Positions 47,590 to 58,606 of a stretch of 64,000 bases of DNA are shown in pieces; position 1 is the stretch's first letter, and every line of letters begins with the position of its first letter. Origin of the DNA: Sciurus carolinensis (Eukaryota; Chordata; Mammalia; Rodentia; Sciuridae). A model generated the notes under the pieces. The model was not told where the DNA came from. It did not search any database and saw only the letters and a program-made list of their open reading frames with translations. The stretch spans positions 47,987,156 through 48,051,155 of the forward strand of contig NC_062224.1 in the NCBI RefSeq assembly GCF_902686445.1, read 5' to 3'. The position numbers and the translations under genes were made by a program.

Positions 47590-48290
47590 CTATTACTAGG
47601 TAGAGGTTCCTCAACACTAAAAGGACTTATAGTACACCCAGGGGTTATTGATCCTGATTTCACTGGACAAATAAAAGCCTTAGTCTCTTCACCAAAAGGA
47701 ATTACGGTCATCTCTCCAGGGGATCGCATTGCACAAATGCTTATATTGCCCAGTCGACATTCCTTGTGGCCCAGTGAAAATACAAATAAAAGACAAGGAG
47801 GTTTTGGATCAACAGGAACCACTTTAATAAACCTTACTATGGATATGGAACAGAGGCCCCTCCTAAAATTAAAAGTGGGAAATATGGAATTTACAGGTTT
47901 ATTAGATACAGGCAGACAAAGTATTATCAGCGCAATGGTCTGGCCAAAGCACTGGCCATTGATCACAGCAGCTCAGAGCTTGAGAGCTTAGGAGTAGCAG
48001 AAAGCCCCAATCAAAGTGCTTCCTCATTATCATGGAAAGATACAGAGGGACACACAGGTATATTTCAACCATATGTCTGTAATGTTCCTATTAGCCTATG
48101 GGGACGAGATGTCCTGCAGCAAATGGATATGAAACTCACCACTGACCAGATTTACCAAGGGACTCCTGTAAGAAATATGTTACAAAATATGAATTATGAT
48201 GATAAAAAAGGATTAGGAAGACATAGCCAAGGATCTACCCAACCACTGCCTTTACTTCCACCAAAAATGATTCTCATGGATTGGGTTTTT
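47590..48290 (+). pseudogene. ERVK dUTPase-protease remnant
   Basis: About 47595-47790 reads as dUTPase (GLIVHPGVIDPDFTGQIKAL, SPGDRIAQML). The protease follows in the frame 47737-47991 with active-site LLDTG (47895-47909), but the usual Ala-Asp after it is altered. A shifted G-patch-like end (NMNYDDKKGLGRHSQGS, about 48185-48235) is typical of betaretroviral proteases. The dUTPase-protease order places it with betaretroviruses. Confidence 0.85.
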
Positions 48291-48299
48291 CCTAGGGGC

Positions 48300-50520
48300 C
48301 ACTGATAAACCATCAATCCCTATAATATGGAAAGATGATAAGCCTCGCTGGATTCCACAGTGGCCCCTAACAAAAGAGAAGCTAGAGGCAGCTCATAAGT
48401 TAGTACAAGAGCAGGTACAAGCAGGTCATTTACAAAATTCTACCTCTCCTTGGAATACTCCATTTTCTTAACAAAGAAAAAATCAGGAAATGGAGGTTAT
48501 TACATGATTTAGAGCCATAAACGAACAAATGTACCCTATGGGACCCATCCATGTGGACTCCCTCTTGTCACTGCACTACCAAAAATTGGCCTACTATATT
48601 CTGGATTTAAAAGATTGTTTTTTCTCTATACCCTTGCACAAAAATGATTGTTGGAGATTTGCCTTTACTTTGCCCTCTCTTAATCACACTCAGCCTGACC
48701 AGAGATACGAATGGACTGTGTTGCCTCAAGGTATGGCTAACAGTCCTACTATATGTCAAATACGTAGATAAAGCGTTAACAACTACTAGACAAAAGTTTA
48801 AGAGATTGTTGATTTATCACTATATGGACGATATACTTATTTGCCATCCAGAAAAGAAGTTTTGTTAGAAGCATTACAATTTATGACTCAAGCATTAGAA
48901 AAGAGAGGACTAACGATAGCCCCTGAAAAATTGCAATTAGAGGAGATCCAAGAATATCTGGGTACAGGCTCCTACTACTACAGTCAGACCAAAGGTTGAC
49001 CATCAGGACGGATCAATTGAATACCTTGAACGATTTTCAGAAACTCTTAGGTGACATTAACTGGGTCAGATCCTATTTAAATTATCCACAGGGGAATTAA
49101 AACCTTTATTCGATATATTAAAAGGTAATCCTGACTTGAATTCCCCTAGGAAACTTACTCCTGAAGCACTATCCTTACAGCTAGTAGAGAATAGACTTCA
49201 GCAGTGTTACGTTGATCGTTGTGATCCTACTCAACCATTAAGTTTAATCATAATCTCGGAGAAACATACCCCTTTTGGCATAGTTTGGCAAGGAGACCTC
49301 TGCAAAGTATAAATCTCCCTAGCTCTCCAGCTAAAACATTGCAATCATATCCCAAGCTATTGCTCAGGTAATATTCAAGGGAATAGAATCTTGCATTACT
49401 GTTTTTGGAATCCATCCATCTATTATTATAACTCCTTATTCCACTCAGCAAATTAAATGGTTAATTAAATGATGAGATTGGTCAGTATTATATTGTACCA
49501 CTTCAGCTCAGTTCGATAACCATTATCCCCAACATCCCTGGATTCAATTCTGTAAAAATACTCCCATAGTTTTTCCAAAAGTGACTAGTGTCCAGCCTCT
49601 TAAAGATTGTGTAACCATTTTTACTGATGGCTCCAAAATGGAGTAGGTGCAGTACTTATCGGTAAACAACTTCATACCATAATAGTTCCACCCAACTCTG
49701 CACAGGTTACTGAACTTGCAGCTGTAATATTAGCCTTTAAATTAGCAGATAATCAGCCATTCAATCTTCTATCTGATAGCTTATATCATTAACGCTTTAC
49801 AGGTTCTTGAAACGGTACCTCATATTTCTTCCATGTCCACGGTAGCTTCTTACTTTACTACACTACAAAACCTTATCCTACAGCGTAAACATCTATTCTA
49901 TGTAGGACATATTAGAGCTCATTCTAATTTACCAGGACCTTTGGCCAATGCTAATGACTTGGTAGATATGGCCACCAAATCAATTTTGTCTTTTCCATAG
50001 AGGAACAGGCAAACTCTTTCATGAAAATTTCACGTAAATTCCACTACTTTGGCAGAAAATTTCCTATATCTAAATGTATGGCTCGACAAATAGTAAAAAA
50101 TTGTCAACATTGTGCTCCTTTAATCCCAGTACAATCCTTTGGAATTAACCCCAGGGGACTGCTGCCTGGTCATATTTGGCAGATGGATGTAACCCATATT
50201 CCTGAATTTGGTACTGTTAAGTATGTACATGTGTCAGTAGACACTGCTTCAGGGGTCATTATGGCTTCTGCTCATTCTGGAGAAAAGGTAAAAGATGTCA
50301 TTCAACACTGCCTACAAGCATTTGCTGGCTGGGGCATACCTAAAGTCATTAAAACAGATAATGGTCCTGCTTATACTTCCAAAGCTTCCAGTTGTTTTAC
50401 AAACATTTAACATCCAATCAGTCACTGGCATCCCCTATAATCCTCAGGGACAGGGCATTGTGGAAAGAGCACACCTTACTTTAAAAAATTGTCTAAATAA
50501 ACAAATAGGGGAATAGGAGC
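48300..50520 (+). pseudogene. ERVK pol remnant: reverse transcriptase, RNase H, integrase
   Basis: RT starts near 48300 ([20 protein letters not shown]), has [10 protein letters not shown] and the catalytic YMDD (48821-48832), and is broken by stops and shifts. RNase H shows FTDGSKM (49619-49639). Integrase shows the His motif GHIRAHSNLPGPL (about 49907), CQHC (about 50104-50115) and the DDE core in QMDVTH (about 50180), KTDNGP (about 50350) and GIVERAH (about 50455). The segment 50021-50410 is the longest open piece (129 codons). Confidence 0.9.
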
Positions 50521-50779
50521 CTCCTACAAGTCTCCTAAAGATAAACTTAACTTAGTTCTTTTCATTCTAAATTTCTTAACTTTGGATAGGGACGGCCATT
50601 CTGCAGCTGATCGACATTATAATCCCCATAATACTTCTCAAGTATGGGCAAAATGGAAAGATACCCTGACAGGTTGTTGGAAAGGACCGGATCCAGTCCT
50701 TCGTTGGGTCCGAGGGTCTGTTTGTATTTTCCCACAGGATCAACTGACTCCAGTCTGGATTCCAGAAGGCTGGTCAGAG

Positions 50780-51800
50780 TTTTACAACATGCAAGTGATG
50801 CTGTTTCCTCCTCGCGGTGACGAGCCTGAGCCTTCCTCCAATAACAGAAACTCAGACGGAAAGGCAAACCCGAACCTATGGGCCATTGTTAGCCTGGCCA
50901 TATTTTTCATTTCTGACTAACATATTTTTATCCTTCCTTTTCTTGCTTTTCACCAATTTCTCTACAAGTCTGCCAATTCTACTGATGATTTTTCAGGTCG
51001 TGCTATTTTTGGTGACAAGGATATTTCTAGCCTTTCTTTGCTTTAACAGGAGAAATCTCTGCACTTTGCCGTTGGAATCATGCTACAAATCAGACCCAGA
51101 GTAGAGCAATTCGTTCTGCTGACCCTAGCTGTGATATTGCTTTTCCTCCCACGTCAGCTTGTGTATTTTCTCTCTTTTATGTTTCTGCCAACTAACATTT
51201 CTAATAATACCTCTTAACTGTTCACTGTGTCCTATCTCTCACAATGCTGGAATGGTTCTTTTGCCACCTGTGCAATTTGCACATTTCTATCTTCCTACCA
51301 GTCCTAGTTTCTGTTGCAGATACAGAATTGTCAGTGCTATTATCAAGAAACAGAAGAGGTTTTGACATTGCAACAGCCATGATCACTGCCACCACAGTCC
51401 TTGCAGTAGCAGCATTGACACAACCACAACGATCATTCGGCCGAGAATGCAGTTGCAGCCTTGCAGACCATAGAGACTCTATCAGAGAATGGACTCATTA
51501 TAAGAACAAGTGGATACCTTGCAAGAACTCTTGGGGCTGGGATGCGTTTATTCCCTGAGAGCTGCTTTGTGTTACCCATATTGTAACTCTATTGGGATGT
51601 ATATTGTTTCTGTATTTATGGCTATAAGGTTCCTCTTCTGTTTATAGATTTGTCAAACAGTGGGCAAGCTTAGGAGCTATAGTGGTACCCCTCTGCCTTG
51701 GCCTTCTTCTCTTCATTCGTTTTGGCATGCATCTGCAAGCTAGCCAATAGAGAGATCAAATTATTTTTCATCAGGCCATGACCGCCCTAAAGGCCGACAG
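50780..51800 (+). pseudogene. ERVK env remnant
   Basis: Hydrophobic broken frames follow integrase. 51244-51558 reads NRRGFDIATAMITATTVLAV, i.e. a furin-like basic NRR followed by a hydrophobic segment, as at the surface/transmembrane boundary of betaretroviral Env. A later PLCLGLLLFIRFG segment (about 51690) resembles the membrane anchor. Many stops interrupt it. An env is notable for an IAP-like element, most of which lack one. Confidence 0.68.
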
Positions 51801-51980
51801 CCCCCCATTAGTATGGCTCTTGATGCTGGATCGGTAGTCAAGGACGGGTAATGAAGGAGGTGGCTGTGTACCAACCTAAGACAGGAGCTGCAGCATGCTC
51901 TGCAGGCTCTGATGACGGGTAAGGACATATGCTGACCACTCAGCCTAAGACAGACACGGTCCCGAGCCTTAGTTAATATT

Positions 51981-51994
51981 AAAGAAGGGGGATC
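51981..51994 (+). promoter_or_regulatory. Polypurine tract
   Basis: AAAGAAGGGGGATC directly precedes the 3' LTR and would prime plus-strand synthesis. Confidence 0.85.
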
Positions 51995-52486
51995 TGTGGG
52001 GTTTTCCGGGAACCCCAGCCTCGGGCATGGTCAAGATGGCGCCTGACGCTGAGCCGGAGGCGGCCAGCTATACAGTAAACAACCAGCGAATTCCAATAAT
52101 TGGCTAGTTAATGATGTGACTAGAGCATGCCCCCCCTCGTGCGCCCGTCCTGTGCCTGCAGCTGTCCGCGTTTATCTTGTGTACTCTCCCCTGATTGACT
52201 GAAGTGTATAAAGTCTGGTGGGTGGGAGAGTAGGGGGAGAAGCTGAGGAAGGGACGGAAGAAGCGGAAGAACCGGCGGCGGCGACGGCAGCGACGGCGGC
52301 CGCGGCAGCAGTGGGAGCGGAGCTGGAAGGAGGAAGTACGTGGGAGTGGAAGGAGCTGGGAAAAGGAAAGCTGAAAGTGCGAAGAAGTTAGGGGTAAGAG
52401 AAGCGTAGGAAAGAATCTGTGCACAATAACTTCCAAAGCTTCAGACGTTTGCCGTGTCTCTCTCTGTGGCCAGAGGGGACGCGACA
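51995..52486 (+). mobile_element. 3' LTR of ERVK provirus, altered poly-A signal
   Basis: Same 492-bp length as the 5' LTR. TATATA is TATAAA here (52207-52212). The polyadenylation signal reads AATAAC (one A lost, about 52425-52430). Other differences are scattered single bases. Confidence 0.94.
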
Positions 52487-52492
52487 CTCTTC

Positions 52493-52745
52493 CGCCACGT
52501 GAGCCTTCCAGAAACCTTGGGGTCATTGACTCCTTTTTCTCTCTCACTTGACCAGTATCCCCAACCCCTCTGTTCCACTGGGATGCCTTCAAGATGTTCC
52601 CGGGGTCCTGCTCTCACCACTAGGCTGTCGATTCTCTCTGCCAAGTCACTTCCTCTGCACCTGGATTATTGCAGACATCCTTCCCAAGAGTGTCCTTGTC
52701 ACCAGCCCATTCAGTCTCTTCTCAATACCTCTCCTTTCAACAAAA
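52493..52745 (+). mobile_element. L2 LINE 3' fragment
   Basis: GTCATTGACTCCTTTTTCTC, CAAGTCACTTCCTCTGCACC and GGATTATTGCAGACATCC fit L2 wording in the plus direction. Confidence 0.5.
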
Positions 52746-52982
52746 AACACCACATTTTGTTTACAGAACAGACACTAATACTGCTACTAATTACAGTATT
52801 GATTACTAATTTGGTATTTCCTGAATTCTGTTTCCTTTTGTCTTCCCCATGATCGGAGTGAAATAGCGAAGATCAGAGCTTAGCAGACCCATGCCGATAT
52901 CATCAGCCTTCTTCAGGGTCTTTTTCCCTTTTAATTTCTTGCCAACTCTTTAGAAATAAGGCTTCTGTTCTTTTATGAATGT

Positions 52983-53215
52983 CTGCTTTTCACCAAATTA
53001 TAATAACATTTATTGAGTCCCTTTGATGTATCATACATTAGGCTAGATCTTTATCTACTTATCTCATTTAATTTTTGCAACTACTATCCAAGGAGGGTCA
53101 CTCAACCCCACATTACAAATGAGGAAGCCTGTATGTCCAGAGCAGGTTTGTAGACAGTCTCCTGGCTGGAAATCAGCGCGCCTGAGATTTGAATTTGGGT
53201 TCAATCTGCATTTGT
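52983..53215 (-). mobile_element. MIR SINE, reverse
   Basis: ATAACATTTATTGAGTCCCT, CTTATCTCATTTAATTTTTG, CATTACAAATGAGGAAGCC and GAGATTTGAATTTGGGTTC follow the reverse MIR consensus order. Confidence 0.82.
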
Positions 53216-53691
53216 TTTTCATTGATTGTCCTGGTGGCAACTCAGTGATCACAGAAGAGGTTAACCCATCTTGCTCTGGATTACAACTACATAACGTGTT
53301 GAGAATGCCCAGATGAGTTTCAGCTTGTCCCCAGACTTGACACAGTGTTGGCCTGCCTCAGTTTCTCTACCTTCCAACCCAGGCCCTGTTGAGGACCGAG
53401 CCCTGCCCCAAGATACACTGTGAGCTTCTTAGTAGCTGGAGCCCTCCTGCCTCACTAGAAACTCACTACATTTTCAGGTTTTGCACTGGACTTCAGTCTC
53501 CCTGCCCTTGAACCAGTCCTTTTTCTCTTCCTTCCAGGTTCCCACCCTGAGGAACAGCCTGGCTATCAGTTTCTGACTGGCATCTTCTTGTAGAGACGGA
53601 TCAAAGTCCACTTCGAGCTATTGCTCACCTGCAATATTGATTCTGCTGTATTTTTCTTATTTCCAACAAGCCTAGTTTCCTTTTCTTTGTC
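53216..53691. other. Unannotated, possibly L2-derived
   Basis: Pyrimidine-rich text such as CCAGTCCTTTTTCTCTTCC hints at L2, but I cannot fix it. No gene seen. Confidence 0.35.
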
Positions 53692-54045
53692 CTAGTCCAT
53701 TATCTGTTGCTATAACCAGTGGTTGTGACCGGGTAATTTGGTACAAATGGAAATTTACTTGTCTCACTGTTCTGGAGGCTGGGAAGTCCAAAAGGAAGGC
53801 ACCTCAGACTCACGTGAGGGCTTTTGCTGTATTATGACATAGGCGAGGGCATCATGTGGTGAGACAGAACCAGCATGTCAGCTGGGGTCCCTTTCCCTCT
53901 CCCTATGAAGACCTTAATGTCATTGTGGGTACACTACCCTCTTGACTATCTCCCAAAGACTCCACTTTCAAATGCCATCAACATGAATTTGGCATTAAAT
54001 TTCCAACTCGTGAACTTTGGGGGGACACATTAAAACCATAGCATT
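53692..54045 (-). mobile_element. MaLR-type LTR (MLT1/MST-like), reverse
   Basis: GTCCATTATCTGTTGCTATA, GGGTAATTTGGTACAAATGG and CTCACTGTTCTGGAGGCTGG are the reversed 3' end of a MaLR LTR; GACTCCACTTTCAAATGCCA and TGAACTTTGGGGGGACACA are its reversed 5' part. Confidence 0.75.
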
Positions 54046-54639
54046 CTCCAAGACAGCCTGAGGCAGGTGGCACCAACACATCCTGCAGCCAGGGCTGCTT
54101 GCCTGATTAAAGTGAGTTGGAAATAGCCATTCCAGTCACAGGCCTTTGGATTTTTCTGAGTAGTTAGAATAGGATGGACAGACAGCTTCCTGTAACAACT
54201 CTGCACATCTTCCTGCAGGTCCCGTGTTGCCAAAAAAATGTGCTCCTTCTTTCCTATGTCCCAGGCAATGTTCTAGACTGTTTATCAATAAGTGCGCATC
54301 TAAGTGGCATTGTCCATAGTGACCAAATTAGTGACCTGGAGGATCATTTCCAATTCTGAAATTCTGATTCCATACCATACTACATGATAAACTTAAGCCA
54401 AAGAAATAGCCCAAAACCCACCATGGGAGTACTATGCCCAAGATAGGCACTCCAAAGGATATGCATTCAAGAGAGGTGGTGGTAGACATTGCTCATCAAT
54501 CATTGAGGACTGAAGATAAAAACAGTCCCAAAACTGTCAGTTTAAATAGAACAATCAGAGAGATTCTGAGAAAGAGCTGAGGGCATTTTCCAGAAGGTAT
54601 GATTGCTTTCAGGTTGGAGACAGGGAACTCCATGGAGTT
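54046..54639. other. Unannotated stretch
   Basis: Nothing supportable as a gene or named repeat. Confidence 0.4.
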
Positions 54640-54990
54640 AATCTTCATTGGGCATTTACTTTGTGCCAGGTCCTATTCCAGATTGTTGAGCTAGACTTTG
54701 TTTCAACAAACAAGACAAAGCAGTCAGCAAACAAGATAAAGTCCCTGGCCCTGTGGAGCTGATTACTTAAGCAATGGGAGAGAAACCACAAACATATTTA
54801 AAATACAATAACGTGACCTTTTTCTGGCTCTCTTGGATAAATTATTGTAAGTTTAGAGAGTGATAAGTGCCAGGAAGAAAATATCCAGAGTGATAGGATG
54901 ATGAGTGACAAAGAAAAGAGCCCTCTCCTCATACTCCAAAGATGCCATTTAAACCAAGACCTAGAGTGTGTAAAGAAATCCAGGCAGAGG
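54640..54990 (-). mobile_element. Ancient mammal-wide repeat, L2/MIR-associated type
   Basis: CATTGGGCATTTACTTTGTG, CCAGGTCCTATTCCAGATTG, ACAAGATAAAGTCCCTGGCC and AAATCCAGGCAGAGGAAGG follow a well known mammalian interspersed repeat. I am sure it is an old repeat but not of its exact name. Confidence 0.6.
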
Positions 54991-56195
54991 AAGGAACTAA
55001 GAATGGTAGAGAGGATTGGGGTGTGAGCAATAGCATTTGCATTGCTCATGAAGAATGCTGGGTACAGAAAAAGAGGGGAAGGATGTGCATTCCCAGAAGA
55101 AAGCCCGAGGAAAGATGGGGTCAAGCAGGGAAGGACACATATCATGTCACCAGCAAGAGGTCAGAAGGTGGGCCTGACACAGGTAGTGAAGAGCACTGTT
55201 GGGAGGCTCTAGGACACCTTGAAGGCTGGGAAAAGTCTTCTAGCAGCCTTCCACACACACCCTTAGAAGTCCTTCCACACACACCCTTAGAAGACACACA
55301 AAGCAGCTGGTGTGGATGCTCAGGAGGTAATCATCTAAAGCAGGCCAAGGGCTTCGGTGTTTACAGTCACAGTTAATTCTAGGATGCCTTTGTGCCAATG
55401 TGAATGCATTTATTCCACAGGACAGGCTCCATGAGGCCCAGGTTGATGCAGAAGCCTCTGAGTTTTGTACAGTCCTGCTGTGAATACCTAGGTGTGGTTC
55501 ACCTAACCAACTTTACAATCGGAGCCACTGTGCACCCATTAGATAGCTCTGCAAAACTGGCTGACTGGGACCGAGGCAGAGGAAGCCTTAGGATAAAGCC
55601 AACAGGACTCAGCTGTGGAGGGAAATGAATAATCAAAACTATAGTCAACATGCTGTTCACACTTGCAGCAAGTCTAGTCCCAAGCTGAGGGTTTTCCATG
55701 CATCCTCACTTGTCCTGCCTGTAGTTCTACATATGAAACAAAACCAAGCCTTCTATGGATCCAGATAACTGTCACTGGCAAGTCAACTGTGAGAGGGCAG
55801 AAACAAGAGTTTGTTTGGAATCAATGTTCAGTGGAACATTGATTCATGAAACAATGTTCTACCTATGCCCCCAAAAAGAATTGTGCTCCCTTGTTAAAAT
55901 AAGTTCCCCATAATTTTCCCCCTTCTATCTCTTCAGGGATATGACATTTACTTTGAAAGTGAAACCACCCTTCTCCTGCTCCATCCCTAGCAAGATCTTG
56001 GGGGCTTGCTATATAGTTTGGATCAGCTTTCTGTGAGTAGCCCCACAGCGCCACCTGGTGTCTGGAGCTGGATGGCGCAGATTCATGAAGGGTCCACTGG
56101 CTACAAGCATTGTTGAAATTTGGTGGTCCTGACAGCAGTTCAAAAAACTTTGTATTTTGTTTCTAACTGCAAAAAAAGCATGCTCATTGTAAAAC
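54991..56195. other. Unannotated stretch with small repeats
   Basis: A 24-bp tandem duplication (CCTTCCACACACACCCTTAG plus AAGT) occurs at about 55238-55287, and a 12-bp-arm hairpin at 55818-55845. A 144-codon frame (54942-55376) overlaps the old repeat and the tandem duplication and is not credible as a gene. Confidence 0.45.
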
Positions 56196-56306
56196 TTTTA
56201 TTTGAGACTGGATCTCGCTGTGTTGCCCAGGCTGGCCTCAAACTCATGATGCAGTTGCCTCAGCCTTCTAAAGTAACTAGAATTATAGACCACAGGCCTA
56301 GCTCAT
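56196..56306 (-). mobile_element. B1-type SINE, reverse
   Basis: TTTGAGACTGGATCTCGCTG, TGTTGCCCAGGCTGGCCTCA and CCTCAGCCTTCTAAAGTAAC are the reverse complement of a 7SL-derived SINE. Confidence 0.82.
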
Positions 56307-57049
56307 TGGAAAAATTTTAAGTGTGCTTTTAAAGAGCAGAAAGTCAAGTTTGTCCTGCTTTCACTGCCATATGAATATTATCCTTGGTCTGAAACAATCA
56401 AAAGATATCTGTTATTTTGATAACAATATCATAGTTATATAGGATAGTGTCCTCTATTCTTAGGAAAGGAGTGCTAAAATGTTTGCAGTTGACCTAGGTT
56501 TGGAGGATAGAGGGGAGGCTAAAAGAGGGCGGGGGAGAGAGAGAATGTTAATTATTGAATCCAGATGTGTGATATACAGGTAGTTATTGTATAGTCCTTG
56601 CAAGTTTTTATGTGCTTAATATTTTTCAAAATCAACAGTCACAAACACTAATGAGATGCATGAAGGGAGAGGACAGACATGGCCTGAATGACAAATATGG
56701 AAACTCAGAAATGCAGACCATTCATGCCATACAGGCAGAACTTCTAGGGCTGCCCACTACTAGTGGGAAAACTGAACAATCTGGGACTGGATTCCAGCCA
56801 ACAACTTTGAAGGTAGCATCAAATTTTCATGGTTCTGGGGAGTGAAGCTCTGATTAAGAGTGAGTCCATTTCCATGGTGGAAATAGTAACAATGTGGTAA
56901 ATTTCAAGATGTTGATATGAGGTCACTATGCACAGAGTCGAGAATACATGTGCACAATTACACAATCAACTCTCTTGAGTTTAGCTCCTGCACACCATTG
57001 AAAATCACAGTAGAAAATACATATCAAATGGAATCACATAACATCAGTC
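56307..57049. other. Unannotated stretch
   Basis: No gene, RNA or clear repeat seen. A purine-rich patch lies near 56510-56545. Confidence 0.4.
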
Positions 57050-57500
57050 TCTTCCTTCCTGCTAGTCATTCTTCTCAAAGTTACCACTATTAATGGTTCT
57101 TCATGTATATATTCAAATATAATTTATGCACAAGCCTCTATGTGTGTATACGTACATCTCATGTGTCTGCTTTATAATTGCATAGAATTCATACCCTACC
57201 CTCTGTTCTGAATCTTGCATTTTTCCCTTAATAAAAATCTTAGAGTTCTTTGATAGTATACACAGATCTACATTTCCCTAATGTCTTCAACAACACTCCA
57301 TCTATGGAAGTACCGTGAATTATTAGTCTCCTGTTGATGGACATTCGGTTTATTTCTCTCATTCTCTTTCATTAACATAAACTATGCCACAATGATCATT
57401 CTAGTACATCTTGACCTACTTTTGTGAATATATCCATAGCAGTGAATTTGCTGGATCATGGGGGTATGCACATTTGAAGATATAATCAAATATATTTCAC
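57050..57500 (-). mobile_element. Old LINE fragment, reverse
   Basis: ACAACACTCCATCTATGG, GTCTCCTGTTGATGGACATT, TATGCCACAATGATCATTC and TTTGCTGGATCATGGGGGTA are the reversed old L1 3' region (mutated). Confidence 0.6.
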
Positions 57501-58420
57501 ATATATTTACTAATATTAGGCTTCAATAAGTTTCTGATTTGATTTTTGTAAAATTTGATTTACCAATCAAAATCAATTTATAAAAGTTGAAAATTGTTGT
57601 CTCATCACTTTGATCTGCATTTCATTCATTTGCTCATTCCAGAAATATCTTTTGAGTGCTTCCTCTGTGCCAGACACTAGTGCAATCTTTCATATTAAAT
57701 CTTATAGATTATATATTTATATGTCTCCTTTTAGGGACTATTTATATCCTTCTGCAATTTTCTATTAGGTTGTTCTTATTCCTATTTCAGATTTGTAGGT
57801 TCTCTTTGTGAGGACATCTCCTACTTCCCACACACATTGCAATTTTCCCCTAATAGTTTTGGCTTGCTGAATTTGAGATTTTTCCATTTTGCATAGAAAA
57901 ATGTTTATTTTCTATGTAGTAAAAAATAATATATCTCTACTTTCTGGCATCCCGGTTTTGTATCTGACTTAGGAATACGTTTCCAATCCAAAATTATAAA
58001 TAAATATGCCCATGAATTCTTTTGCTATTTTTATACTTAAATTTTCAACATTTAAATGTTTGATTTAATGTTTGAATTTATTACAAGAAAAGACTGAGAT
58101 CCAGATTTATAACTGTCAAAATTAGTGCTGTTTTCTATGACCATTTGAAATGTTACTTTTATTCCCTTTATAAGTCCAATTTTCAGTTACTTCAGTTACT
58201 TCTGTGCTTCTTAGTATCTTCTCTTATATTATCCACTTATATAATTTGTACATCTTATTTAGTGTTAATGTATATCATGCACAAAACATTATAATGTTTT
58301 GATTCATGTTTAAGATACAATCCATTAATTGCCTTAATGATAGTTTTTCAGGATCATATTGAATATATTGAGGATTTTGATGGTTTATTTTTCAAGAATA
58401 TGCATATTCTCATAGAAGGA
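57501..58420. other. AT-rich stretch, probably old LINE
   Basis: T-rich and AT-rich sequence; 57620-57690 resembles a reversed L2/MIR end (AGTGCTTCCTCTGTGCCAGA). About 57770-58100 may continue a reversed LINE. No gene seen. Confidence 0.4.
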
Positions 58421-58606
58421 AGACCAATAGAGTTGGGGAAGGGGACCAAGGAGAGCAAGGGAGCAAGGAGGGGAGGGAAAAGAGAGGTACTGGGGAATCA
58501 AATTTATCAAATTATATTATTATATTGTATGCATGTATGAATATGTAGCAATAAATTCCACTATTATGTATGTAATTATAATGCACAAATAAATTTTTAA
58601 AAAAAT
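58421..58606 (+). mobile_element. Sciurid-type L1 3' UTR end, old
   Basis: A purine-rich block (GAAGGGGACCAAGGAGAGC...), GAGGTACTGGGGAATCAAAT, GCATGTATGAATATGTAGCA and AATGCACAAATAAATTTTTA with an A-rich end. The reverse of the same 3' end is at 34645-34780. Confidence 0.65.

Larger units (their letters stand above)
45562..52486 (+). mobile_element. ERVK (IAP-like, betaretroviral) provirus
   Basis: A 6,925-bp provirus with 492-bp LTRs, a tRNA-Phe-type primer binding site, gag, dUTPase-protease, pol and env remnants, a polypurine tract and a perfect 6-bp duplication. The LTRs differ by about eight substitutions and two single-base indels (by eye), so it inserted fairly recently, yet the interior has many stops, frameshifts and a gag far too short. 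It cannot produce virus. Confidence 0.95.

Noticed and set aside
54942..55376. 144-codon open frame
   Set aside because: It overlaps an ancient interspersed repeat and a 24-bp tandem duplication, with no recognisable domain.
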